Below are positions 25,705-34,775 of a stretch of 64,000 nucleotides of DNA, piece by piece. The stretch is from Bradyrhizobium canariense (GTDB taxonomy: Bacteria; Pseudomonadota; Alphaproteobacteria; Rhizobiales; Xanthobacteraceae). The position numbers and the translations under genes are program-made. The notes under the pieces are model-generated. The model worked only from the letters and a program-made list of their open reading frames with translations. It made no database searches and was not told the DNA's origin. Location: the NCBI RefSeq assembly GCF_900105125.1, contig NZ_LT629750.1, forward strand, positions 5,669,001 through 5,733,000, in the 5' to 3' direction. Every line of letters begins with the position of its first letter. The stretch's first letter is position 1.

Positions 25705-26676
25705 GTGTCACAGAAAACGCGTAAAAAGAGTGTTTCCAAGAGTTCCAAAAAAGGCGCTGCGGCCAGCCGTGGTGCAACCAAGAGCCGTGCTCGGGCTACT
25801 GTGAACACCCGGACAGCCACCAAGGCCTCGGCTGCAAAGTCCTCAAAAAACAAAAGAAGCTCAATGCCAAACAAGACTGCGAAGACTGCCGGGAAAGCAA
25901 CCGGTTCGAAGACGACTGCTTCGAAGGTTGCCCCCAAAACTGCTCCGAAGGCATCTGAACCGAAGACCGTTGCCAAGGCTGTGGTCAAGCCGGTTATCGC
26001 CGCCAAGCCTGTCGTCGCCAGCAAGCCGGCGGCCGTTGCGCCGCGCGTCGAGGAGCCGAAGAAGGCGCTGACCCAGCGCCAGGGCTTCAAGACCAACGAG
26101 TTCGTGGTTTATCCCGCGCATGGCGTTGGCCAGATCCTGGCGATCGAAGAGCAGGAGATCGCCGGCGCGCGGCTTGAGCTGTTCGTGATCAATTTCATGA
26201 AGGACAAGATGACGCTGCGGGTGCCGACCGCCAAGATCGCCAATGTCGGTATGCGCAAGCTGTCGGAACCGGTGCTGGTCAAGAAGGCGCTGGAGACCCT
26301 GAAGGGCCGCGCGCGCGTCAAGCGCACGATGTGGTCGCGCCGGGCCCAGGAATATGAAGCCAAGATCAATTCGGGAGACATCGTCGCGATCGCCGAAGTG
26401 GTGCGCGATCTCTATCGTTCGGAGTCGCAGCCCGAGCAGTCCTACAGCGAACGTCAGCTCTATGAAGCAGCGCTCGATCGTCTGTCGCGTGAGATCGCCG
26501 TCGTGCAGCACGTGACGGAAACCGAAGCGGTCAAGGAGATCGAGAGCCAGCTCGCCAAGAGCCCGCGCCGTGGCGCCAAGTCCGAGACCGAAGCCGGTGC
26601 GGGCGATGAAGCCGATGCGGATGAAGCCGACGACACCGATGGCGACGGTACCGCCGTCGCGGATGAGGCAGCGTAA
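25705..26676 (+). CDS. carD: CarD family transcriptional regulator with lysine-rich N-terminal region
   Basis: CarD/CdnL-type protein that binds the RNA polymerase beta subunit and stabilises open complexes. The RNAP-interaction domain starts at about residue 123 (RQGFKTNEFVVYPAHGVGQI), followed by the helical DNA-binding part (KRTMWSRRAQEYEAKINSGD, about 207-226). An acidic tail (GDEADADEADDTDGDG) ends the protein. The N-terminal 120 residues are Lys/Ala/Ser/Thr-rich like histone H1 tails. Start choice: GTG 25705 gives 323 residues; ATG 25864 (MPNKTAKTAG) would give 270. The composition before 25864 is equally lysine-rich, which favours coding, but neither site is decisive. Own promoter at 25579 and terminator at 26700. 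Confidence 0.9.
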   Translation: MSQKTRKKSVSKSSKKGAAASRGATKSRARATVNTRTATKASAAKSSKNKRSSMPNKTAKTAGKATGSKTTASKVAPKTAPKASEPKTVAKAVVKPVIAAKPVVASKPAAVAPRVEEPKKALTQRQGFKTNEFVVYPAHGVGQILAIEEQEIAGARLELFVINFMKDKMTLRVPTAKIANVGMRKLSEPVLVKKALETLKGRARVKRTMWSRRAQEYEAKINSGDIVAIAEVVRDLYRSESQPEQSYSERQLYEAALDRLSREIAVVQHVTETEAVKEIESQLAKSPRRGAKSETEAGAGDEADADEADDTDGDGTAVADEAA

Positions 26677-26699
26677 GCGCCTCTTACAGATTTGGAATG

Positions 26700-26736
26700 A
26701 AAAGCCCGGTCCATGCGACCGGGCTTTTTGTTTTTT
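26700..26736 (+). terminator. Intrinsic terminator of carD
   Basis: Perfect 11-base arms AAAAGCCCGGT (26700-26710) and ACCGGGCTTTT (26718-26728), loop of 7, followed by TGTTTTTT. It starts 24 bases after the carD stop. Confidence 0.95.
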
Positions 26737-26980
26737 CCGTCGCCCCTGCGAAGGCAGGGGCCCATAACCGCAGGCCTTCGCGGTTATGCTGGGCTCTGGC
26801 CCCAGCGTGCGCAACAACAAAGCCCTGTGGTTGTGGATCCCGGCTCGCGCGGAGCCTGTCATCGGGCCGGCCGAAGGCCGGACCCGTTGGCTTGGCCGGG
26901 ACGACGAGAACCAAAATCTCTCCGCGATGACATCGATATCCCGGGCTCGCTTTGCGCCCCGGGATGACGCGCTTCGCGCG
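26737..26980. repeat. Composite palindromic repeat block
   Basis: Several hairpins in tandem: CCCCTGCGAAGGCAGGGG (26745-26762), ACCGCAGGCCTTCGCGGT (26766-26784), the GCGGAGCCTGTCATCGGGC...ACCCGTTGGC module (26848-26891) with internal stem CCGGCCGAAGGCCGG, and ATATCCCGGGCTCGC...GCGCCCCGGGATGACG near the end. It sits between the converging carD and M48 genes and leads directly into the M48 stop codon. Confidence 0.7.
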
Positions 26981-28486
26981 TCAATCCACCACGATCTTCA
27001 CGCGATCGCGCACCTTGACCTGGGCGTGGGCGTCGAGGCCGTTGAGGACGCGGAAGCGATCGACCGGTCGGTCGACGCCGGCCATGCGGTGCGACAGCGA
27101 TTCCACGGTATCGCCGGGTTGCACGGTGATGACCTTGATGCGCAGCGGCCGGGCAGCCTGAATCTCATCGAGCGTCAGGCGGCGGAAGGAATTCACGGTT
27201 TCGCGCGCGTTGCGGTCGCTCTCGGTGGTCTTCTGCCGGGTCGCGAAAATAAAGCGGTAGACGTCGGTGCCGAAATGCAGCGCATAGACCTTGAACTGCC
27301 ATTGATCGGTATGCGCGGTCGCGGATGCCGCCGGGAAGCCGTTGATGGTCAGATCCTCGGTCGAGGACTTGTCGACATTCTCCATCCAGCCGGAATTGAG
27401 ATAGTCGCCGAGGCTCTGCTCCGCCGGAACGCGCACGACGTCGAAGCGCATGGCCTGCGAGCCGCCGTCACGCACGCCGATCACGGCCTGTGCGGTATTG
27501 TCGAGCGTGAAGGTGTCGGGCGCGGTGAAGGTGAAGCCGAGCTTGGGATGCAGGAACCGGTGGCCGCGCACGAAGCCTTCGCTCGGATCCTCGCCATAGA
27601 CGATGTTGTCGATCGCCGCGAGATAGTCTTCGCGGTCGCGCTCGCCGCCGTCGGGTGACGAATACTGCCGCGCGCTGGCCTGCGCGCTCTGCACGCGCTC
27701 CGGCGTTGCCGGGTGCGATGACAGAAAATCCTGGGCGCGCGGATCGTCGGAGGAGGGCTTCCCCGCCTTCAATTCGGCATTACGCTCCATCGATGTCAGG
27801 AAGCGCGATGCACCATAGGGATCGAAATGGGCGCGCGCCGAGATGCCGACGCCGATGCTATCGGCCTCGAATTCCTGCTGGCGTGAGAAGCTTGCCATCG
27901 TCAGCTTGGTCTTGGCGAGCGCCAGCGCGGTCATATCGGGATCGTTGCCCATATCGGTGACGACGCGGGTCACGACCGCGGCCTGGCGCGCCTGGTCTTC
28001 GCGGATCGCGGCGTGCTTTGCCAGCACGTGCGCCATCTCGTGCGACAGCACCGATGACAGTTCAGAGGTATCGCACGCCAGCGCGATCAGGCCGCGGGTG
28101 ACGTAAAGCTGTCCGGTCGGAAGTGCGAACGCATTCACCGCGCCGGAATTGAGGATCGTCACCTTGTAGGCCTGATCAGGACGGTCGGAAGCGGCGACCA
28201 GCCGATCGACGGTCTTGCCGATCAGCGCCTCGAGCTTGGGATCGTCATAGGCGCCGCCATAAGACGATAGAATCCGCTCATGCTCGCGCTCGGCGGCGGG
28301 GGATTGGGTAACCGTGTGCACGGCGGGCTTGACGGGGCTTGGCGCCGGAGACGCGGTCTGGAGCTTGCCCATCTCGCCGCAGGCGGCAAGTGCAACCGCA
28401 GCAACGCACAGCAAAACGGGCGCAGCCCAAAGGCGGCGGCCTGTTCCGCTCCCGCGCAGTCCCGCACACTTTAACACCGTCGTCAC
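26981..28486 (-). CDS. M48 family metalloprotease lipoprotein with C-terminal LysM-like domain
   Basis: 501 residues. A lipoprotein signal peptide with lipobox VALAAC (Cys36). The zinc-protease motif is HEMAH (149-153), and the third ligand Glu205 lies in EFEAD. The family (BepA/LoiP-like) degrades or assembles outer-membrane proteins in the periplasm. The C-terminal 55 residues (ITVQPGDTVESLSHRM and following) resemble a LysM-type peptidoglycan-binding module. GTG 28486 is the start used; GTG 28477 is also possible. A hairpin (28554-28580) separates it from the upstream SNase gene. Confidence 0.92.
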   Translation of the reverse strand: MTTVLKCAGLRGSGTGRRLWAAPVLLCVAAVALAACGEMGKLQTASPAPSPVKPAVHTVTQSPAAEREHERILSSYGGAYDDPKLEALIGKTVDRLVAASDRPDQAYKVTILNSGAVNAFALPTGQLYVTRGLIALACDTSELSSVLSHEMAHVLAKHAAIREDQARQAAVVTRVVTDMGNDPDMTALALAKTKLTMASFSRQQEFEADSIGVGISARAHFDPYGASRFLTSMERNAELKAGKPSSDDPRAQDFLSSHPATPERVQSAQASARQYSSPDGGERDREDYLAAIDNIVYGEDPSEGFVRGHRFLHPKLGFTFTAPDTFTLDNTAQAVIGVRDGGSQAMRFDVVRVPAEQSLGDYLNSGWMENVDKSSTEDLTINGFPAASATAHTDQWQFKVYALHFGTDVYRFIFATRQKTTESDRNARETVNSFRRLTLDEIQAARPLRIKVITVQPGDTVESLSHRMAGVDRPVDRFRVLNGLDAHAQVKVRDRVKIVVD

Positions 28487-28553
28487 TCTTGTTTCAGAAA
28501 GCTGGAGGCAGATCGGCCTTCCCGGTCAGCCCCCGCGCTTTGCCCTCGTGTTT

Positions 28554-28580
28554 GGGCATGATCTTTTCGGAATCATGCCC
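28554..28580 (-). terminator. Hairpin at the end of the SNase-like gene
   Basis: Arms GGGCATGAT (28554-28562) and ATCATGCCC (28572-28580) around CTTTTCGGA. It overlaps the last base of the SNase-like gene's stop codon. It may be a terminator or a member of the Bradyrhizobium repeat family with CATGATTCCGAAAAGATCATG; both readings are possible. Confidence 0.55.
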
Positions 28581-29386
28581 TAGTTCTCGCCCAGCAATTC
28601 AATCTGCCCCACCCGGAGCGCCTCAATTCGCGGTCCGCCACGGGCCTCGACCCAGCCGCGGACACGAATCTTTTTATTTTCGAGGGACTTAAGCGCAATT
28701 CCGGCCGCCTCATAGGCCGGTATCATGCGCTTTGGAATAGTCACAGCAAAGTCCCGTGTCCAGTTACGTCCAAAATTAAGATAAGTCGTGGCCCCGGCCT
28801 GCCGAACGGACAAAACCTTGCCCTCGACCACGGAGAATCGCCCTGTCCCGGCCAAAATATCGCCCGGACTTTCCGTGTTTTTTATGGCCGCCGGGTCAGC
28901 CCAGATCCCCCGCTTGGCCTGTCGGGCGGCCAATTCGGCCGCGGCCAGGGTCGAGGCGCAGTCCTTGTCGGTCACGGTGGCCGCGACCAGCGCGTCGCCC
29001 TGGACCAGCAACGCCACCTGCACCGGCGTGTCGGACCCCTCTGGGAATACGAAGGCAGGCTGACGGCCGTACCGGTCGGGCGTGTCGTCTTCTCCGCGAA
29101 GCTCCACGTCACGGCCCGCGACGATCGCCGACAGCGCCGAGGTACGGTTGGTCTTGGCGCCTTCGGCCGCGACCGGCTCGATGCCGGCAAGACTGACATC
29201 GCGGCCGTCCGCAAGCCGAAGCGTGCGCGCATCGATGACCTCGGTAACACGGCCTTCGCCTTGCGGTTCAAAGGCGCATCCCGCCGCGATCGCGGGTGCA
29301 GCCGCGGCCACAAGCAGCAGGCTGCCGATCGCGACGGTCGCGTGGCGAAAGCGTCGAAGTTTGATCGTTGTTGCCGGTAAGAGCAT
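28580..29386 (-). CDS. Staphylococcal-nuclease-like (SNase) domain protein, secreted
   Basis: 268 residues with a signal peptide (IGSLLLVAAAAPAIAAG). The SNase/thermonuclease OB fold is suggested by GRVTEVIDARTLRLADGRDVSLAGIEP (about residues 44-70) and DRYGRQPAFVFPEG, which resembles the DRYGR segment holding an active-site Arg. The usual active-site DTPE after LIGI is replaced by EPVA, so nuclease activity is doubtful. A second half-domain (TRDFAVTIPKRMIPAYE) follows. It probably sits in the periplasm or is secreted. Confidence 0.8.
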   Translation of the reverse strand: MLLPATTIKLRRFRHATVAIGSLLLVAAAAPAIAAGCAFEPQGEGRVTEVIDARTLRLADGRDVSLAGIEPVAAEGAKTNRTSALSAIVAGRDVELRGEDDTPDRYGRQPAFVFPEGSDTPVQVALLVQGDALVAATVTDKDCASTLAAAELAARQAKRGIWADPAAIKNTESPGDILAGTGRFSVVEGKVLSVRQAGATTYLNFGRNWTRDFAVTIPKRMIPAYEAAGIALKSLENKKIRVRGWVEARGGPRIEALRVGQIELLGEN

Positions 29387-29635
29387 GACGCCATGCTCTC
29401 ACAATTCATGCATTCCGCTTAGCGGAAAAACATTAGGTGAGCATTGTCGAACGAAAGCCTGCCCCGCATTTGACGCGGGGCGCGCGCGGGTACGGCTCGC
29501 CCAGAAACGCGTTAAAACCAGAGAGGGCACGGGCGCGTTTTTTACAGCGGCTTGCCGCTGCGGAACGCTTGCGGCATGATCGCCGCAACAGAATTGAGGC
29601 CGCATGCAAGGCGGCCCGTTCGCAGGGAGGCTTTG

Positions 29636-30841
29636 ATGAAGCGTGTATTTTCCGGCGTTGTCGCGTCGATGCTGGCGATCGTCGCGAGCGCGGCGATGGC
29701 GCAGGACAAGCCCCCGCTCAAACTCGGCGGCATCCTCGATATGTCCGGTCTTTACGCCGATATCACCGGACCCGGTTCCGAGACGGCGGCCAAAATGGCG
29801 GCGGAAGATTTTGGTGGCGAAGTGCTTGGCCGCAAGATCGAAATCATCGCGGCCGATCATCTGAACAAGGCTGATCTCGCGGCCAACATCGCCCGTGACA
29901 TGTTCGACAATCAGGGCGTCGAGATGATCTACGACGTCGCGGCGTCCGCGACCGCGCTTGCCGCCGCCGAGATCGCGAAAGCGCGCAACAAGATCATCAT
30001 GTTCTCCGGCCCCGGCTCGATCCGCCTCAGCAATGAAGCCTGCGGTCCCTACACTGTGCATTATGTTTTCGACACCTTCGCGCAGGCCAATGTCACTGGT
30101 CTGGCTGCAGTGAAATCCGGCCTCGATACCTGGTTCTTCCTGACCGCCGACTATGCGTTCGGACAGGATCTGGAAAAGGACACCAGCAATGTCGTGCTGA
30201 AGTCCGGCGGCAAGGTGCTGGGCAGCGTCAGGCATCCGCTGAATACGTCGGACTTCTCGTCCTATTTGCTGCAGGCGCAGGCGTCGAAGGCCAAGGTGAT
30301 CGGGCTTGCCAATGCCGGCGGCGACACCATCAACGCCATCAAGCAGGCGTCCGAATTCGGAATCATGAAAGGCGGCCAGAAGCTGTCGCCGCTGCTCGCC
30401 TTCGTGACCGATATCGACGGCGTCGGTCTTGAAACCGCGCAAGGCCTGCTGCTGGCCGAGGCCTTCTATTGGGACCTCAATGACGACACCCGCGCGTTCT
30501 CCAAGCGCTTCATGGAGCGCATGAAGCGTCCGCCGACCTCGGCGCAGGCGGGTGTCTATTCATCGGTCCTGCATTACCTGCAAGCCGTAAAGGCCGCGGG
30601 AACCACCGATCCGGCCGCCGTCATGAAGATCATGAAGGACACCCCGATCAACGACATGTTCGCCAAGAACGGCCGGATTCGCGAGGACGGCCGCATGGTG
30701 CATGACATGTACCTGTTCGAGGTCAAGAAACCGTCGGAATCCAAGGGGCGCTGGGACGATTACAAGCTGCTGGCAACGGTCCCCGGCAACGAGGCGTTCC
30801 AGTCGCTCGAATTGTCGCGCTGCCCGCTGGTGAAGAAGTGA
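29636..30841 (+). CDS. ABC transporter substrate-binding protein, branched-chain amino acid type (paralogue 2)
   Basis: 401 residues with a signal peptide (VASMLAIVASAAMAQ). PLKLGGILDMSGLYADITGPG opens the type I periplasmic-binding fold; FFLTADYAFGQDLE, QAQASKAKVIGLANAGGDTI and GRIREDGRMVHDMYL are shared with the other two paralogues in the window. The start ATG 29636 has GGGAGG upstream. It heads the acyl-CoA catabolic cluster that continues to 39084, so it probably captures that cluster's substrate, a carboxylic acid. No permease or ATPase gene is adjacent. Confidence 0.9.
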   Translation: MKRVFSGVVASMLAIVASAAMAQDKPPLKLGGILDMSGLYADITGPGSETAAKMAAEDFGGEVLGRKIEIIAADHLNKADLAANIARDMFDNQGVEMIYDVAASATALAAAEIAKARNKIIMFSGPGSIRLSNEACGPYTVHYVFDTFAQANVTGLAAVKSGLDTWFFLTADYAFGQDLEKDTSNVVLKSGGKVLGSVRHPLNTSDFSSYLLQAQASKAKVIGLANAGGDTINAIKQASEFGIMKGGQKLSPLLAFVTDIDGVGLETAQGLLLAEAFYWDLNDDTRAFSKRFMERMKRPPTSAQAGVYSSVLHYLQAVKAAGTTDPAAVMKIMKDTPINDMFAKNGRIREDGRMVHDMYLFEVKKPSESKGRWDDYKLLATVPGNEAFQSLELSRCPLVKK

Positions 30842-30847
30842 CCGCAG

Positions 30848-30952
30848 GTCATTCCGGGGCGCGCGGTAGCGCGAACCCGGAATCTCGAGATTCCCTGATG
30901 TGCAATTGCACATCTGAGGTCTGGTGCTAACGCACCATCCCGGAATGACGGG
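30848..30952. repeat. Palindromic intergenic repeat
   Basis: Outer arms TCATTCCGGG and TCCCGGAATGA enclose GCGCGCGGTAGCGCG, GGAATCTCGAGATTCC (perfect palindrome), GATGTGCAATTGCACATC (perfect palindrome) and GGTGCTAACGCACC. It is a chain of four hairpins inside one long stem, a typical Bradyrhizobium repeat architecture, located between the binding-protein and hydratase genes. Confidence 0.8.
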
Positions 30953-31002
30953 ACCGGAATTTTGGAATCCATCGCAACCAATAACAACGAAAGCGAAAAC
31001 GC

Positions 31003-31791
31003 ATGAATGACATGGTCCTCCAGAAGCTCGATCAGGGCTTGCTCACCATCACCATGAACCGTCCCGACCGGCGCAACGCGCTCAATCCGGACATGACCAA
31101 GGGATTGGTCGAGGCGGCGCGCCGTGCGACCGAAGATCACGAGGTCCGCGCCGTGCTGCTCAAGGGCGCCGGCGGCACGTTCTGCGTCGGCGGCGACGTG
31201 AAGTCGATGGCGGAGGGCCGTGCGCCGCTGCCGTTCGAGGCCAAGATGGCCAACCTTCGCCGCGGCATGGAGGTCTCGCGTATTCTCCACGAGATGCCGA
31301 AGCCGGTGGTGGCGCAGGTCGACGGCGCCGCCGCGGGCGCCGGCCTCTCCATTGCGCTGGCCTGCGACCTCCGCGTCGCCAGCACGTCGGTCAAGATCAC
31401 CACGGCGTTTGCCAAGGTCGGATTGTCGGGCGATTATGGTGGCACCTATTTCCTGACCCACCTGCTCGGCAGCGCGAAAGCGCGTGAGCTGTATCTGATG
31501 TCGCCGGTGCTGACGGCGCAGGAAGCGCTGGCGCTTGGCATGGTGACGCGCGTCGTTCCCGATGCCGAAGTCGATGCCGCCGCGCATGAGCTTGCGATGT
31601 CGCTGGCGCAAGGCCCGTCGGTGACGCTCGGTTACATCAAGCGCAACATCAACAACGCCGAGCATTTGTCGCTGGAAGCCTGTTTCGATGCCGAGGCGAT
31701 TCATCATTCGCGCGCGGGCGAAACCGCCGACCACAAGGAAGCCGCCAAGGCGTTTGTCGAAAAGCGCAAGCCGGTGTTCCAGGGGCATTGA
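31003..31791 (+). CDS. Enoyl-CoA hydratase/isomerase
   Basis: 262 residues of the crotonase superfamily. The CoA-pocket strand FCVGGDVKSMAEG (about residues 60-72) and the oxyanion-hole segment AAAGAGLSIALACDLRVAS (about 110-128) are clear. VGLSGDYGGTYFL covers the usual catalytic-loop region; the classical hydratase glutamates are not obvious here, where G-D-Y-G-G occurs, so an isomerase or other crotonase reaction is possible. It is followed 14 bases later by a VOC protein gene. Confidence 0.9.
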   Translation: MNDMVLQKLDQGLLTITMNRPDRRNALNPDMTKGLVEAARRATEDHEVRAVLLKGAGGTFCVGGDVKSMAEGRAPLPFEAKMANLRRGMEVSRILHEMPKPVVAQVDGAAAGAGLSIALACDLRVASTSVKITTAFAKVGLSGDYGGTYFLTHLLGSAKARELYLMSPVLTAQEALALGMVTRVVPDAEVDAAAHELAMSLAQGPSVTLGYIKRNINNAEHLSLEACFDAEAIHHSRAGETADHKEAAKAFVEKRKPVFQGH

Positions 31792-31805
31792 TCGGGGGCG
31801 TCAAA

Positions 31806-32570
31806 ATGGCTGGCTATATGCGGCTGCGGCAGATCTGTCTGGTGGCGCCGCATCTCGAGCCTGTCGTCAGCGACATCGCGGCCATCCTAGGCCTCGATGT
31901 CTGCTATCGTGACGGCAATGTCGCCAAATATGGCCTGGAGAATGCGCTGCTGCCGGTCGACACCATTCTTCTCGAAGTGGTCGCACCGTTTCAGCCGGGC
32001 ACCGCGGCGGGGCGCTTCATCGAAAAGAGCGGCGGCCGCGGCGGCTATATGGCGATCTTTTGCTGCGACGATCCGGACCAACGCGGCGAGCATGCCAAGG
32101 GGATGGGCGTGCGTGTGGCCAATGTGATCGATCATCCGCCCTATCATGGCGTGCAACTGCATCCGCGTGATTGCCGCGCGGCGTTCATCGAATTCAACCA
32201 CACCGAGGGCAGCGACGACGTTCTCGGGCCCTATCCGCCGGCCGGGCCGGACTGGCAGAAATCGATCCGCAAGGACGTAACGCGGGCGTTGATCGGCGTC
32301 GAGATGCAAAGCCCGGAGCCGCGCGCGCTGGCCGAGCACTGGGGACGGATCATCGGGATACAAGTCAGCAACAATCAAGGCGGCGAGTCCGAACTGAAAC
32401 TTCCGAACTGCAGCTTCCGCTTCGTCAGCGGTAAAAGCGAGATCATGAGCGGCCTGACGTTTCGGGTCGGCGATGTTGCCGCTGTCGGCAACGCCGCCAG
32501 GGCAAAGGGTTGCGCGATGTCAGGCGATTCATTTTTGCTTGGTGGCGTCACCTTCCACCTCGCGGCGTGA
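31806..32570 (+). CDS. VOC/glyoxalase-like domain protein
   Basis: 254 residues. The N-terminal part LRQICLVAPHLEPVVSDIAAILGLDVCY and the second half VTRALIGVEMQSPEPRALAEHWGRII show two glyoxalase/VOC beta-alpha-beta-beta-beta units. Related proteins occur in acyl-CoA catabolic clusters, where they may act as epimerases, lyases or non-catalytic partners. ATG 31806 is preferred, with GGGGGCG upstream. It lies between the hydratase and CoA ligase genes. Confidence 0.85.
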   Translation: MAGYMRLRQICLVAPHLEPVVSDIAAILGLDVCYRDGNVAKYGLENALLPVDTILLEVVAPFQPGTAAGRFIEKSGGRGGYMAIFCCDDPDQRGEHAKGMGVRVANVIDHPPYHGVQLHPRDCRAAFIEFNHTEGSDDVLGPYPPAGPDWQKSIRKDVTRALIGVEMQSPEPRALAEHWGRIIGIQVSNNQGGESELKLPNCSFRFVSGKSEIMSGLTFRVGDVAAVGNAARAKGCAMSGDSFLLGGVTFHLAA

Positions 32571-32628
32571 GCGTTGCCGGCAGGCCCAAGCCAATTTTTC
32601 GATAACAATAACAAAAAGGATATCCGAA

Positions 32629-34767
32629 ATGCCGTCCGCGACTGCGACCGCTAAACCCAAACATCCGCTCGACACGTTCTTCGCGCCCGACAGCATCGCG
32701 CTGATCGGCGCGTCGCGCGATCACGAAAAGATTCCGGGCCGGCTGCTGGCGTTCCTGCGCAAGAACGAATTTCCGGGCAAGATCTACCCGATCAATCCCA
32801 ATTACGGCGATATCGACGGGCTGAAATGCTACAGGTCGATCTCGGAGGTCGGGCAGCCGATCGATCTCGCGATCATCATCATTCCGGCGCGCGGCGTTCT
32901 CGGCGCGCTCGAGCAATGCGCCGCTGCCGGCGTCAAGAACGCGGTGATCATCTCGTCGGGTTTTGCCGAAGAGGGCGGTGACAGCGCCGCCATGCAGGAC
33001 GCCATCGTCGCGCTCGCGAAAAAGACCGGCATGCGGATCTCAGGGCCCAATGCGGAAGGCTTTTACAGCGATGTGCAACGCGTCGCCGCGACGTTCAGCC
33101 CGACCGTCGACGTCAAGCCGGGCGTACCGAAGCTGGTTGCGACCAGCCGGCGGATCGGCATTGTCGCGCAAAGCGGCGGCATCGGCTTTGCAATCTCGCA
33201 CCGCGCCAAGGCTCTCGGGATCGCGCTCAGTTATGTGGTCAGCGCCGGCAACGAGGCCGATCTCGGCGCCGGCGAATTCCTCGACTACATGGTGCAGAAT
33301 AGCTCGACCGATGTGATCCTGCTGTTCATCGAGGGCATCAGGGACGTCGACAAATTTCTTGCGGCTGCCCGCCGCGCCGCCGAAATCGGCAAGCCGGTCA
33401 TCGTCACCAAGGTCGGCCGCTCCGGCGCCGGCGAGCGCGCGGCCGCCTCGCACACCGCGAGCATGGCCGGCTGGTCCGCGGCCTATGATGCGGTGTTCGC
33501 CAAATACGGCTTCATCATTTCCAACGATCTCGACGAGGCCGTGACCATTGCCGCGGTGCTCACGACCAATCCGCTGCCGAAGGGCGATCGCGTCGCCGTT
33601 CTCACGGTGTCGGGGGGCGCGGGTATCTGGGGCGCGGATACGGTCTCGATGCAGGGCCTGCAGGTGCCGGAGCTTTCCGAGCAGATCCAGGCCGGAATCC
33701 GCGGGCTGATTCCATCCTATGGCGCCGCGCGCAATCCGATCGACGTCACCGCGCAGGGCGTCAATACCGGCGGCTTGCAGAAGAGCATCGAACTGCTCGA
33801 CACGTCGGACGAGGTCGACGCCATCCTGGTGGTGCTGTCGATGTCGAGCGAAACACGGATGCCGTTCAAGCAGGCGGAGTTGAAGCCGGTCATCGATGCG
33901 CAGAACAAGCCGATCGTGTTTTACTCCTACACGCTGCCGTCCGCCTTCGCGCGCAAGGAACTGGCGGCCTCGGGCGTCGTCGTCCTGTCGGGACTAACGC
34001 ATGTCGGCGTTGCCATGCGTCAGTCGCTTCAGCGCGCCAGGTTCAAATTAGCGCCGTCTGACACTGTTGCTTCGATTCCGTTTGATATCGCTGCACATCT
34101 GCAATCGGCGAAATTGTCGGAGGCCGACAGCAAGTCGCTGCTGCGCGCTGCCGGGATTGTGTTGCCGGACGAAATGCTGGTGACGGAGAGGGAGGCGCTG
34201 GACGGCGCAATCTCGCGCATTGGCTTTCCGCTGGTCATGAAGATCCAGTCGCGCGATATCCCGCACAAGAGCGAAGTCGGCGGCGTGCGCGTCAACATCA
34301 CGACCAAGGGCGATGCCTTCTCGACCTATCAGGCGCTACTGGACAACGCGCGCAAGCATCGGCCCGACGCCGCCATTCAAGGCGTCCTCGTCGGCCCGAT
34401 GGCCAAGAAAGGCGTCGAGATCATTGTCGGCACCCTGCAGGACGCCACCTTCGGCCCGATGATCATGGTGGGCCTCGGCGGCATCACCACGGAACTGTTC
34501 CGCGACGTGATCTATCGGCCCGCGCCGGTCAGCGCGACCGAGGCGTCCGCGATGCTGGCCGAACTTAAGGCCGCGCCGCTGCTCAATGGCTTCAGGGGTG
34601 CTGCCAAGACCGATATCCTGGCGCTGTCGCACTTGATCTCACAGGTGTCCGCGCTCGCAGCCGGTGCCCGTGACCGGATTGCCGAAATCGAGCTCAATCC
34701 GGTGCTGGTGCATCCGGAAGCGCAGGGCGTCACGATCGTCGATGCGCTGGTGGTGCCGAAGAAGTAG
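32629..34767 (+). CDS. Acyl-CoA synthetase, NDP-forming (acetate-CoA ligase family)
   Basis: 712 residues, a fusion of CoA-binding/ligase (alpha) and ATP-grasp (beta) parts. The N-terminal CoA-binding Rossmann domain is FFAPDSIALIGASRDHEKIPG (about residues 17-37). The ligase part has a ASHTASMAGW His segment (about 282-291). The ATP-grasp C-terminal third begins around AAGIVLPDEMLV and contains FPLVMKIQSRDIPHKSEVGG. Such enzymes activate carboxylic acids to CoA thioesters with ATP or ADP exchange. AAAAAGGA precedes ATG 32629. The role is inferred: activation of the substrate of this cluster. Confidence 0.93.
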   Translation: MPSATATAKPKHPLDTFFAPDSIALIGASRDHEKIPGRLLAFLRKNEFPGKIYPINPNYGDIDGLKCYRSISEVGQPIDLAIIIIPARGVLGALEQCAAAGVKNAVIISSGFAEEGGDSAAMQDAIVALAKKTGMRISGPNAEGFYSDVQRVAATFSPTVDVKPGVPKLVATSRRIGIVAQSGGIGFAISHRAKALGIALSYVVSAGNEADLGAGEFLDYMVQNSSTDVILLFIEGIRDVDKFLAAARRAAEIGKPVIVTKVGRSGAGERAAASHTASMAGWSAAYDAVFAKYGFIISNDLDEAVTIAAVLTTNPLPKGDRVAVLTVSGGAGIWGADTVSMQGLQVPELSEQIQAGIRGLIPSYGAARNPIDVTAQGVNTGGLQKSIELLDTSDEVDAILVVLSMSSETRMPFKQAELKPVIDAQNKPIVFYSYTLPSAFARKELAASGVVVLSGLTHVGVAMRQSLQRARFKLAPSDTVASIPFDIAAHLQSAKLSEADSKSLLRAAGIVLPDEMLVTEREALDGAISRIGFPLVMKIQSRDIPHKSEVGGVRVNITTKGDAFSTYQALLDNARKHRPDAAIQGVLVGPMAKKGVEIIVGTLQDATFGPMIMVGLGGITTELFRDVIYRPAPVSATEASAMLAELKAAPLLNGFRGAAKTDILALSHLISQVSALAAGARDRIAEIELNPVLVHPEAQGVTIVDALVVPKK

Positions 34768-34775
34768 TCGTGATC

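Noticed and set aside
29399..30442. 347-residue open frame antisense to the second binding protein
   Set aside because: The plus-strand protein aligns with two paralogues in this window; the antisense frame does not resemble anything.
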